Below are positions 17,427-24,913 of a DNA stretch of 64,000 nt, piece after piece. Each line of letters begins with the position of its first letter. Positions within the stretch are counted from its first letter, which is position 1. Source of the DNA: Stigmatella erecta (GTDB lineage Bacteria > Myxococcota > Myxococcia > Myxococcales > Myxococcaceae); contig NZ_FOIJ01000005.1 in NCBI RefSeq assembly GCF_900111745.1, positions 1 through 64,000 on the forward strand, in the 5' to 3' direction. Made by a program: the position numbers and the translations under genes. The notes beneath the pieces were generated by a model. The model had not been told where the DNA came from. It saw only the letters and a list, made by a program, of their open reading frames with translations, and ran no database searches.

Positions 17427-18365
17427 TCACCGCAGGGGCTGCGGCTCCAGGGGGAGCTCTTCCCCGGAAACGTCCCGCTCCTCGTCGCGGGGGGGCGGTT
17501 CCGGGGAGCCGGGCGGCTCCGTCAGGCAGGTGCCGTCCACCTGGATGAGGGCGTTCTTGCACACCCACGAGGGCTCCTCGGTGCACACGCTGACCCGGTA
17601 GTACCGCTGCTCGCCGGTGGCCAGGGTGCCGTCGATGAGGGTGGAGCCCTGACGGTTCGGATCTCCCGTGTAGGGGTGGGGGGGCTTGCTGTAATCGATG
17701 GACAGCTCTTGCAGGTTCAACCCATTCGGCGCCTGGCCCGTGAATTCCTTCCACCACTCGTACTGGTAGGTCCGGCTCCACCAGCGGTTACTCTCCTCGA
17801 CCATGACGGTGTAACGGTTCTCGCAGGTGGTGGCACCGGCGTTCAGTTGAATGTAACCGGCGCAGACCGGGATGGGAGAGCCGTCCGCGGTGGGAGGAAT
17901 GCCATCGATGTTGAAGTCAGGGGTCGCAGGAATCGCACTCACCCCGATGGAATTGGATGAAACAACCCCCTCCACGGTGGAAAAGTTGATGCAGGACGGG
18001 TTTCTCTTCCTCAAGGTGACCTTGGCGGTATACGTCCCTGGCTGCACGTTGATGTTGGGAAAGAAGAAGTTCCCCCACGCCGAGGAGGCCTGATACTCCA
18101 TCGATGAAATGAGCGTGCCGTTGAAATAGAGTTCAGCGGTCATCCGGTAGGGATTGTTTCCGCACGTGGGGGTGGGATCACAATTTGTCCCCGGGCAGTA
18201 CCAGTATTGGACCTGGAAGTTGCGCGTCGCGGAGCCGCAGTAGATGAAGCTGCCGGTGGAGTAATTGGTTTGCGTCGCGCTTTGGAGCAACCTGACCGTT
18301 CCTGCATGGGAGACCGATGGGATTGCGGCGAGCAACACCAAGACGGCAAGCATGGACTTGAGCAA
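17427..18365 (-). CDS. exported cysteine-rich protein of unknown function, TTG start
   Basis: The 312-aa product begins, from a TTG at 18365, as MLKSMLAVLVLLAAIPSVSHA, a clear signal peptide. The TTG was preferred to the ATG at 18353 because AAGGAG lies six bases before the TTG but eighteen before the ATG. The mature protein has about a dozen cysteines, mostly paired over short distances (for example CGSATRN, CPGTNCDPTPTC), suggesting an extracellular disulfide-bonded beta-rich protein. It ends in an acidic, proline-rich tail. The first half of the coding sequence is noticeably less GC-rich than the neighbourhood. No family was recognised. Confidence 0.72.
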   Translation of the reverse strand: MLKSMLAVLVLLAAIPSVSHAGTVRLLQSATQTNYSTGSFIYCGSATRNFQVQYWYCPGTNCDPTPTCGNNPYRMTAELYFNGTLISSMEYQASSAWGNFFFPNINVQPGTYTAKVTLRKRNPSCINFSTVEGVVSSNSIGVSAIPATPDFNIDGIPPTADGSPIPVCAGYIQLNAGATTCENRYTVMVEESNRWWSRTYQYEWWKEFTGQAPNGLNLQELSIDYSKPPHPYTGDPNRQGSTLIDGTLATGEQRYYRVSVCTEEPSWVCKNALIQVDGTCLTEPPGSPEPPPRDEERDVSGEELPLEPQPLR

Positions 18366-18712
18366 GGAATTCTCCTTCTGGCTTGGAGCCACTCCCTCCC
18401 GGTGCAGCCCCTGTGCCATCCGCGCCCGCACAGGCAATCCCTCTCGTGAGGGCTTCCGTGCATGGCGTTTCACGTTACACCGGGTCTGGCGTTGTGACTT
18501 TTCATGCCACGCGGGGCCGTGAATGGACAGGTGGCCCTTTCGCACAACCCGGCGGCGCCCGGACTTCGACATCGACAGCGCTGTAACGCGCTTCACGCAT
18601 GAGACGTGAAGCGCCTCACGGCTTCGAGACGGTCCGGGTGGCACCTTGGTTTCTACCAGGGGCCACAAGAGGTGGCTCCGGTGAACGGGTACACCCCATG
18701 AAGGAAACCGCC
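18366..18712. other. 347-nt divergent intergenic region
   Basis: This region separates two divergently transcribed genes for exported proteins and holds no plausible gene of its own. It is less GC-rich than the surroundings on its left side. It contains the perfect inverted repeat at 18588-18614, described separately, and a near miss to a sigma-54 promoter at 18639-18654. Confidence 0.6.
18588..18614. promoter_or_regulatory. perfect 10-bp inverted repeat, possible operator
   Basis: GCGCTTCACG at 18588-18597 is the exact reverse complement of CGTGAAGCGC at 18605-18614, separated by seven bases. It lies about 100 bp upstream of the plus-strand lipoprotein start and 220 bp upstream of the minus-strand gene. 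Because both flanking genes point away, it cannot be a terminator for either of them, so a repressor or activator site is the more natural reading. Its position relative to a promoter is not established. Confidence 0.4.
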
Positions 18713-19375
18713 ATGAAGAAGACCACGTCCCTGTTGACCCTGTCCGTTGCTTGCGCCGCCTTCCTGTCCGCCTGTGGTCCCGAGGGAGAGCTGCCTCAGG
18801 AGGCCGCCTCCGAGAACACCGAGCTGGCTTCGGGCAACCAGGAGGCTCCCGAGGGAGCGCAGCTGGGGACCGGGCGGTCCAAGCTCGCCGTGACGAACAT
18901 CACAAGCTCCCTCGAAGTGCACGGAGGCTGGGGGGGAGGCTGGGGATCCATGGGCTGCATGTCGGGCTATGTCGCCGTCGGGATCACTGGCCGCAGCGGT
19001 TTGCACGTCGACCAGTTGTCGCTCATCTGCGCGTACCTGAACACGGACGGGAGCCTGGGGCCCCAGTACACGACCAGTGGCTTCGGTGGTTCGGGCGGCT
19101 CATTCTTCTGGAGCCAGTGCCCGGCAGGGCAGGCCGTGGTGGGATTCCACGGTGGCGCTGGCCAGTACCTGGACCGGTTGGGTGTCCACTGCGCCAGCGT
19201 CAACAGCTGGCGCACCGCCACTGCAGTGCAATACAGCACGGTGGCGGCGGGAGGCAGCGGGGGCGGCTCCTTCAGCGAGATCGCCCCCCTCTCCTACGTG
19301 GTGACGTCGCTCAACCTGCGCGGCGGCCTGTTCGTCGATCAGTTCCAGGGCGTCGCTTCCCTCATCGCCCAATAG
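18713..19375 (+). CDS. lipoprotein with three beta-prism-like repeats
   Basis: The 220-aa precursor has a lipoprotein signal peptide (AFLSAC). After a Glu/Gly-rich linker the domain carries three copies of one pattern: GITGRSGLHVDQLSLICA, GFHGGAGQYLDRLGVHCA and NLRGGLFVDQFQGVAS. Threefold repeats of this G-x-x-G/DQL type occur in beta-prism folds such as jacalin and VMO-I, which bind carbohydrate, so a surface lectin is plausible but unproven. Cysteines in the first two repeats probably pair with nearby ones. The ATG at 18713 was chosen over that at 18698 because AAGGA lies seven bases before it. No operon partner is evident. Confidence 0.7.
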   Translation: MKKTTSLLTLSVACAAFLSACGPEGELPQEAASENTELASGNQEAPEGAQLGTGRSKLAVTNITSSLEVHGGWGGGWGSMGCMSGYVAVGITGRSGLHVDQLSLICAYLNTDGSLGPQYTTSGFGGSGGSFFWSQCPAGQAVVGFHGGAGQYLDRLGVHCASVNSWRTATAVQYSTVAAGGSGGGSFSEIAPLSYVVTSLNLRGGLFVDQFQGVASLIAQ

Positions 19376-19467
19376 TCCCCCCGGAGACGGGCTGGAAGCG
19401 AGGATGGTGCTTGATGCAGCGGCCCGGAAGGAGCCAAGGTGTCCGGGCCACTCTGGGGAGGTTCACC

Positions 19468-20325
19468 ATGACTGCCGCCACTTCACTTCCCGCCGCCGCC
19501 GCCGGGACCTTTCGTCTCGGCGACACGGTCATCCACCGCATGGGCTTCGGCGCCATGCGCATCACCGGTCAGGGCATCTGGGGCGAGCCCCGGGACCTGG
19601 AGGAGTCCCGGCGGGTGCTCCGCCGCGCGGTGGAACTGGGCATCCAGCTCATCGACACGGCGGACTCCTACGGGCCCGAGGTGTCCGAGCGCATCATCGG
19701 CGAGACGCTCCACCCGTACGCGAAGGGATTGCTCATCGCCACCAAGGGGGGACTGACCCGGAGCGGTCCCAACGGCTGGCACGCCAACTGCCATCCCGAG
19801 CACCTCACGAAGGCGCTGGAGGGGAGCCTGAGGCGGCTGCGCGTGGAGCGCATCGACGTGTACCAGTTGCACACGGTGGACCCTCAGGTGCCATTCGAGG
19901 AGTCGGTGGGCACCCTGGCGCGGCTGCGCGAGCAGGGGAAGATCCGCCACGTGGCGCTCTCGAACGTCTCGGTGGAGCAGCTCCGGCAAGCACGGAAGAT
20001 CGTCCCCATTGTCTCGGTACAGAACCGCTACAACCTGACGAACCGGCGCAGCGAGGACGTGCTGGTGGAGTGCGAGAAGGAGGGCATCGGCTTCCTGCCC
20101 TGGTCTCCGCTCTCCGCGAGCGCCCTGGCCACGGAAGGCAGCCCGCTGCTCCAGGCAGCGCAGCGGCACCACGTCACGCCAGGACAGCTGGCGCTCGCGT
20201 GGCTGCTGCACCGCTCACCGGTGATGCTGCCCATTCCAGGCACTTCCTCCGTGAAGCACCTGGAGGAGAACACAGCGGCCGCCACGGTGAAGCTGACGCC
20301 CGAGGAAGTCCGCGCGCTGGAATAG
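19468..20325 (+). CDS. aldo/keto reductase
   Basis: The 285-aa protein is a TIM-barrel aldo/keto reductase. The catalytic tetrad is Asp63 and Tyr68 (DTADSYGP), Lys93 (IATKGG) and His135 (YQLHTVD). The C-terminal NADP-binding segment PIPGTSSVKHLEEN is intact. It is close in layout to the oxidoreductase group often paired with AraC or LysR regulators, which reduces aldehydes or ketones with NADPH. GGGAGG precedes the ATG at 19468. The substrate is not predictable from sequence. Confidence 0.92.
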   Translation: MTAATSLPAAAAGTFRLGDTVIHRMGFGAMRITGQGIWGEPRDLEESRRVLRRAVELGIQLIDTADSYGPEVSERIIGETLHPYAKGLLIATKGGLTRSGPNGWHANCHPEHLTKALEGSLRRLRVERIDVYQLHTVDPQVPFEESVGTLARLREQGKIRHVALSNVSVEQLRQARKIVPIVSVQNRYNLTNRRSEDVLVECEKEGIGFLPWSPLSASALATEGSPLLQAAQRHHVTPGQLALAWLLHRSPVMLPIPGTSSVKHLEENTAAATVKLTPEEVRALE

Positions 20326-20425
20326 CGCAAAGGCTTTCGGAGCCATCAGGTGCCGAGGGGCGCTGCCCTGCCGGTTGACAGGACGCGCTGCCGGGCGGTC
20401 AGATCAATGGCTCTGGAGGTACGGA

Positions 20426-21598
20426 ATGTGGAGCGTTCACCGGTGGCTCATGGGAGGGGCATGTGGGCTGGGGCTCCTCTTGAGCGGCTGCCCCTCACCG
20501 GCCGCTGGGTTGAACATCTACGCTCAGGCAAGGAGCGCGCCCGCGCCGTCAGGGGCCGTGGAGGTGCAGTACCTCGGGGTGGGGGGCTACCTGGTCCGGC
20601 GGGGGGAAGACGCCCTGCTCTTCGCGCCCTCGTTCACCACCTTCGGCTTCTCGAAGCTCCACCCCGCGGCGGAGATCCAGAGCGATGAGGCGCTCGTCCA
20701 GCGCTGCCTGGAGCAGAAGGCGAAGGCGACGCTGGAGGACGTGGAGTTCATCCTGGTGGGGCATGCGCACTACGACCACCTGCTGGATGTCCCCGCGGTC
20801 ATGAAGCACCACGCGCCCCGGGCGATCACCCTGGGCTCCCGGACCACGCGCCACATCCTCGCGGGCGCGGAGCTCTCCCGCCGCACGCTCGTGGTCGATG
20901 AGTGCGCCGCCGGGAGGGACGGAAGCGCGGGGCGGTGGATCTACAACGCGAAGCGCACGGTCCGGGTCCTGGCGATCGAGTCCGAGCACTCCCCCCACGT
21001 GGGCAACTACAAGCTCATGGGCGGCCACTACCTGACCGACCGCAAGGAGCTGCCGCGCCGGGCGTTCGACTGGAAGGAGGGCCAGACCTACGCCTACCTC
21101 GTGGACTTCCTGCACCCGGATGGAAGCGTGGACTTCCGCATTCACTACCAGGACGCGGCCAGCCGCGAGGGCTACGGAGACATCCCCGAGGCCGTGCGGA
21201 AGGCGCATCCCTTCGTGGACCTGGCCATCACCTGTGTGGGGGCGTCCAACACGGTGCCGTCCTACCCGGGGCCGTTCCTGGACAAGGCCAAGCCCCGGGC
21301 CATCGTGCTGGGGCACTGGGAGGACTTCTTCGGCGAACAGACCTGTGAGGACGGGGACAAGACGGCCCAGGTGGTGCGCCTGGCGAACGTCCCGGAGTTC
21401 CGCGCGCGCGTGGAGCGCCACAAGCCTCCGGAGGCGAAGGTGCTGATGCCCGCGCTGTACAGCAAGATGTTCTTTCCCCGCGAGGCCTCGCCCGCGGCCC
21501 CCGCGGACACGCCGCCCCGGGAGTGCCCGGTCCGTCCCGGGGCTTTCCCCCAGAAGGAGCCGCCCCCGCGCCTGGTCCTGGACGGGTTCCCGCTGTAG
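20426..21598 (+). CDS. metallo-beta-lactamase-fold lipoprotein
   Basis: The 390-aa product starts MWSVHRW and has a lipobox (LLSGC). The MBL-fold zinc motif HAHYDH is complete, and a later histidine (GHWEDFF) fits the fold. The domain begins VEVQYLGVGGYLVRRGEDALLFAPSF, as in MBL-fold hydrolases. GGAGGT lies six bases before the ATG at 20426; the frame is open further upstream but without a ribosome-binding site. It is probably a periplasmic metal-dependent hydrolase of unknown substrate. It is a distant relative at most of the second MBL protein at 34835. Confidence 0.82.
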   Translation: MWSVHRWLMGGACGLGLLLSGCPSPAAGLNIYAQARSAPAPSGAVEVQYLGVGGYLVRRGEDALLFAPSFTTFGFSKLHPAAEIQSDEALVQRCLEQKAKATLEDVEFILVGHAHYDHLLDVPAVMKHHAPRAITLGSRTTRHILAGAELSRRTLVVDECAAGRDGSAGRWIYNAKRTVRVLAIESEHSPHVGNYKLMGGHYLTDRKELPRRAFDWKEGQTYAYLVDFLHPDGSVDFRIHYQDAASREGYGDIPEAVRKAHPFVDLAITCVGASNTVPSYPGPFLDKAKPRAIVLGHWEDFFGEQTCEDGDKTAQVVRLANVPEFRARVERHKPPEAKVLMPALYSKMFFPREASPAAPADTPPRECPVRPGAFPQKEPPPRLVLDGFPL

Positions 21599-21601
21599 GG
21601 C

Positions 21602-21697
21602 CTACGTCCGGCACGCCGCCTCGAAGACGGCGTCGAAGACGCGGAAGAGGTGGAGATCCAACCGCGCCAGCCGGGACGAATCCTGAGCCCTGTTCAT
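21602..21697 (-). pseudogene. remnant of a LysR-family regulator gene (N-terminus only)
   Basis: From the ATG at 21697 the minus strand reads 31 codons, including LARLDLHLFRVFDAVFEA, which is the first helix of a LysR DNA-binding domain. Instead of continuing into the helix-turn-helix (normally a VTRAA-like stretch) it stops after four unrelated residues, abutting the end of the MBL lipoprotein gene. The rest of the regulator is missing, so a deletion probably joined the two. The remnant points away from the acyl-CoA dehydrogenase operon, where a divergent regulator would be expected. The match is short but characteristic. Confidence 0.6.
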
Positions 21698-21755
21698 GAG
21701 AACAGATGACCAAGATTCACTGGATTCATCCACCCGCCGATGCGCAGGATGACCC

Positions 21756-22994
21756 ATGGATTTCGAACCCAGCGCCAAGGCCAAGGACTACCTGGATCGC
21801 GTGAAGCGGTTCATGAACGAGCACATCCTCCCGGTGGAGGGGCGCTACTGGGAAGAGGTCCACGCGGCCCAGGCGGGCGGGGACTGGCGGCGGTGGAAGG
21901 TGCCCGCGCTGATGGAGGAGCTGAAGGCGCGCGCCCGGGCCGAAGGGCTGTGGAACCTGTTCCTGCCGGACGCGAAGCTTGGCGCGGGCCTGAGCACCCT
22001 GGAGTACGCGCCCATCGCGGAGGAGACGGGCCGCAGCTTCCTGGCGCCCGAGGTCTTCAACTGCAACGCCCCGGACACCGGCAACATGGAGGTGCTCTGG
22101 AAGTACGGCTCCGAGGAGCAGCAGCAGCGCTGGCTCACGCCGCTGCTGGCCGGAGACATCCGCTCGGTGTTCTGCATGACGGAGCCCGATGTGGCCTCCT
22201 CGGACGCCACCAACATGGGCGCCACCGCCATCGTGGAAGGGGACACGGTGGTGCTCAACGGCAAGAAGTGGTGGTCCAGCGGCCTGGGCAACCCGCGGGC
22301 GAAGGTCGCCATCTTCATGGGCCGGACGCCGGAGGCCTCGGCGGGCCGCCACCACCAGCACTCCATGGTGCTCGTGCCCCTGGACGCGCCGGGCGTCACC
22401 ATCCAGCGCATGTTGCCGGTCTACGGCGACTACGACGCGCCCCACGGCCACGGCGAGGTGCACTTCGAGAACGTGCGCCTGCCCCTCTCCGCCATCATCG
22501 CGGGCCCGGGCAAGGGCTTCGAGATCGCCCAAGGCCGGCTCGGCCCGGGCCGCATCCACCACTGCATGCGCTGCATCGGCGCGGCGGAGCGGGCGCTGGA
22601 GCTGATGATCGACCGGGGCATGAGCCGCACCGCCTTCGGCAAGCCCCTGCTCAACCTGGGCGGCAACCGCGAGCGCGTGGCCGAGGCGCGGGTGGCCATC
22701 GACCAGGCGCGCCTGCTGACGCTCTATGCCGCCTGGAAGCTGGACGCGGTGGGCGCGATGGGGGCGATGAGTGAGATCTCCGCCATCAAGGTCGTCGCGC
22801 CCAACGTGCTCCAGAAGGTGGTGGATGACGCCATCCAGATTCACGGCGGGGCGGGCGTGTCGCGGGACACGCCGCTGGCGGGCTTCTTCGCCCAGGCGCG
22901 CAGCCTGCGCATCGCCGATGGACCGGACGAGGTCCACAAGGGCGTCATCGCCCGCATCGAACTCTCCAAACGCGGTTTTTCCAAGGGCTCCTGA
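21756..22994 (+). CDS. acyl-CoA dehydrogenase, ACAD10/11-type
   Basis: The 412-aa protein has the full acyl-CoA dehydrogenase fold: CMTEPDVASSDATN and NGKKWWSSG at the FAD/substrate site, FGKPL and QIHGGAGVS in the C-terminal helical domain. At the position of the usual catalytic Glu near the end the sequence reads ADGPDEVH, with an aspartate (residue 388). This signature is shared with mammalian ACAD10/ACAD11 and bacterial relatives, which handle 4-hydroxyacyl-CoAs after phosphorylation by a linked APH-type kinase. The SDR gene starts two bases after the stop and an APH-kinase gene follows, so the three probably form one operon. Confidence 0.9.
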   Translation: MDFEPSAKAKDYLDRVKRFMNEHILPVEGRYWEEVHAAQAGGDWRRWKVPALMEELKARARAEGLWNLFLPDAKLGAGLSTLEYAPIAEETGRSFLAPEVFNCNAPDTGNMEVLWKYGSEEQQQRWLTPLLAGDIRSVFCMTEPDVASSDATNMGATAIVEGDTVVLNGKKWWSSGLGNPRAKVAIFMGRTPEASAGRHHQHSMVLVPLDAPGVTIQRMLPVYGDYDAPHGHGEVHFENVRLPLSAIIAGPGKGFEIAQGRLGPGRIHHCMRCIGAAERALELMIDRGMSRTAFGKPLLNLGGNRERVAEARVAIDQARLLTLYAAWKLDAVGAMGAMSEISAIKVVAPNVLQKVVDDAIQIHGGAGVSRDTPLAGFFAQARSLRIADGPDEVHKGVIARIELSKRGFSKGS

Positions 22995-22996
22995 CC

Positions 22997-23797
22997 ATGA
23001 GCGGACAGCGGATCTTCATCACCGGAGGCGCCAGTGGGCTGGGGCGCTCGCTCGCGCTGCGCTTCGCCCGCGCGGGCTGGAAGGTGTGCATCGGGGACAT
23101 CCACGAAGCGCGGGGGGCGGAGGTCCTGGAGGAGCTGAAGGCGCTGGGCGCCCAGGCCCTGTCCCTGCCCTGCGACGTGCGGCGCGAGGAGGACCTGCGC
23201 GCCGTGGCGGAGCGGCTGGAGGCGGACTGGGGCGGGGTGGACGTGGTGGTGAACAACGCGGGCGTCGCCCAGGCGGGGGCCATCGAGGATGTGCCGCTCG
23301 ATGACTGGCAGTGGATCATCGACATCAACCTGCTGGGCGTGGTGCGCGGCTGCAAGGTGTTCACGCCGCTGTTCAAGCGGCAGGGCCACGGCCACTTCGT
23401 CAACGTGGCCTCGATGGCCGGGCTGCTCGATGCGCCCATGATGAGCAGCTACAACGCCACCAAGGCCGCCGTCGTCTCGCTGTCGGAGACGCTCCAGAAC
23501 GAGCTGCACTCCCACGGCATCTCCGTCAGCGTCGTCTGCCCGGCCTTCTTCAAGACGAACCTGGCGGAGTCCATGCGCGTGACGCACCCCCGGTTCCAGG
23601 CGACGGTGGGCAAGCTCTTCGCCCGCTCCAAGGTCACCGCGGAGCATGTGGCCGAGGAGATCTTCACGGCGGTGAAGAAGCACAGCTTCTTCGTGCTGCC
23701 GCACAAGGACAGCCGGTACATCTGGCGGCTGAAGCGCTTCCTTCCGCGGGAAGTCTATGCTCCGCTCATGAGGAGGAGCACGCGCCGGATGCGCTAG
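22997..23797 (+). CDS. short-chain dehydrogenase/reductase
   Basis: The 266-aa protein is a classical SDR: cofactor motif TGGASGLG, NNAG at about residue 90, catalytic Ser in NVASMAG and the Tyr-x3-Lys pair in YNATK. An acidic residue after the second strand (CIGDIH) favours NAD(H). The C-terminal part is longer than minimal SDRs and ends in a basic segment. Its position between an ACAD10/11-type dehydrogenase and an APH kinase suggests it interconverts a keto and a hydroxy form of an acyl-CoA, as LvaD does in levulinate catabolism. This role is inferred from context. Confidence 0.9.
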   Translation: MSGQRIFITGGASGLGRSLALRFARAGWKVCIGDIHEARGAEVLEELKALGAQALSLPCDVRREEDLRAVAERLEADWGGVDVVVNNAGVAQAGAIEDVPLDDWQWIIDINLLGVVRGCKVFTPLFKRQGHGHFVNVASMAGLLDAPMMSSYNATKAAVVSLSETLQNELHSHGISVSVVCPAFFKTNLAESMRVTHPRFQATVGKLFARSKVTAEHVAEEIFTAVKKHSFFVLPHKDSRYIWRLKRFLPREVYAPLMRRSTRRMR

Positions 23798-23821
23798 CGC
23801 ACCCGGGCGCACGCCACGCCC

Positions 23822-24913
23822 ATGTCATCCACGCCGCCCACTGACGAGGCCCGGGCCGTCCGTCCCGGAGAGGAGCTGGACCTGCCCGCCGTCGATACCT
23901 GGCTCAAGGCCCAGGTGCCGTCGCTCGAAGGCACGCCCCAGGTCACCCAGTACTCCGGGGGGGCCTCGAACTGGACCTACCGGCTCCAGTACGCGAACCG
24001 GGATCTCATCCTGCGCCGGCCGCCGGCGGGCACCAAGGCCAAGTCCGCGCACGACATGGGGCGCGAGTTCTCGGTGCAGCAGGCGCTCAAGTCCGCCTAT
24101 CCGGCCGTGCCCACCATGGTGGCGCTGTGCCAGGACCCGGCCGTGCTCGGCGCCGAGTTCTACGTGATGGAGCGCATCGCGGGCCTCATCCCCCGCGCGC
24201 GCATGCCCTCCGGGCTCCAGCTCGAGCCGGCGCAGACGCGCCAGCTGTGCCTCAACGTCATCGACAAGCTCATCGAGCTGCACCGGGTGGACCCGGGGGC
24301 GGTGGGGCTCGCGTCGCTGGGCAAGGGCAAGGGCTACCCCCGGCGCCAGATCGAAGGCTGGTCGGACCGCTTCGAGAAGGCCCACACCTGGAACGTGCCG
24401 CGCTTCCGGGCCGTGCGCCGCTGGCTGGAGGAGCACACCCCGGAGGACATCGCCACCTGCGTCATCCACAATGACTGGCGCTTCGACAACGTGGTGCTCG
24501 ACCCCCAGCGCCCCACGGAAGTCATTGGCGTGCTGGACTGGGAGATGGCGACGCTGGGCGACCCGCTGATGGACCTGGGCAGCGCGCTGGCCTACTGGGT
24601 CCACGCGGATGACGACCTGGTGCTGCGCACCACGCGCCGCCAGCCCACGCACCTGCCCGGCATGCTCCGGCGCGAGGAGGTGGTGGCCTACTACCTGGAG
24701 CGCACGGGGCTCAAGCCCGCCAACTGGACGTTCTACGAGGTGTACGGCCTGTTCCGGCTCGCGGTCATCGTCCAGCAGATCTACTACCGCTACCACCACC
24801 GGCAGACGCGCAACCCCGCCTTCAAGCACTTCTGGGTCATCGTCAACTACCTGCACTGGCGCTGCCGGCGCCTCATCAAAAAGTCACGGGCAGCCGCTCC
24901 AGACCGTGGATGA
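23822..24913 (+). CDS. APH-type phosphotransferase (ACAD10/11-associated, LvaA-like)
   Basis: The 363-aa protein is an aminoglycoside-phosphotransferase-fold kinase. The catalytic loop is HNDWRFDNVVL and the metal-binding aspartate follows in VLDWEMATLGDP. The N-terminal lobe contains YSGGASNWTY (phosphate loop) and DLILRRPP. Relatives are the N-terminal domains of ACAD10/11 and Pseudomonas LvaA, which phosphorylate the 4-hydroxyl of 4-hydroxyacyl-CoAs. Immediate association with an ACAD of the matching type makes this more likely than antibiotic resistance. The 3' end overlaps the converging P450 gene by 38 bp. Confidence 0.88.
   Translation: MSSTPPTDEARAVRPGEELDLPAVDTWLKAQVPSLEGTPQVTQYSGGASNWTYRLQYANRDLILRRPPAGTKAKSAHDMGREFSVQQALKSAYPAVPTMVALCQDPAVLGAEFYVMERIAGLIPRARMPSGLQLEPAQTRQLCLNVIDKLIELHRVDPGAVGLASLGKGKGYPRRQIEGWSDRFEKAHTWNVPRFRAVRRWLEEHTPEDIATCVIHNDWRFDNVVLDPQRPTEVIGVLDWEMATLGDPLMDLGSALAYWVHADDDLVLRTTRRQPTHLPGMLRREEVVAYYLERTGLKPANWTFYEVYGLFRLAVIVQQIYYRYHHRQTRNPAFKHFWVIVNYLHWRCRRLIKKSRAAAPDRG

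Noticed and set aside
18639-18654. sigma-54-like promoter TGGCACC-N4-TTTC upstream of the beta-prism-like lipoprotein
   Set aside because: The -24 half is good, but the -12 half has TC instead of the nearly invariant GC, so I do not call it.
23822-24913. APH-fold protein as an antibiotic-resistance gene
   Set aside because: The fold alone does not show that, and the operon with an ACAD10/11-type dehydrogenase favours an acyl-CoA kinase.
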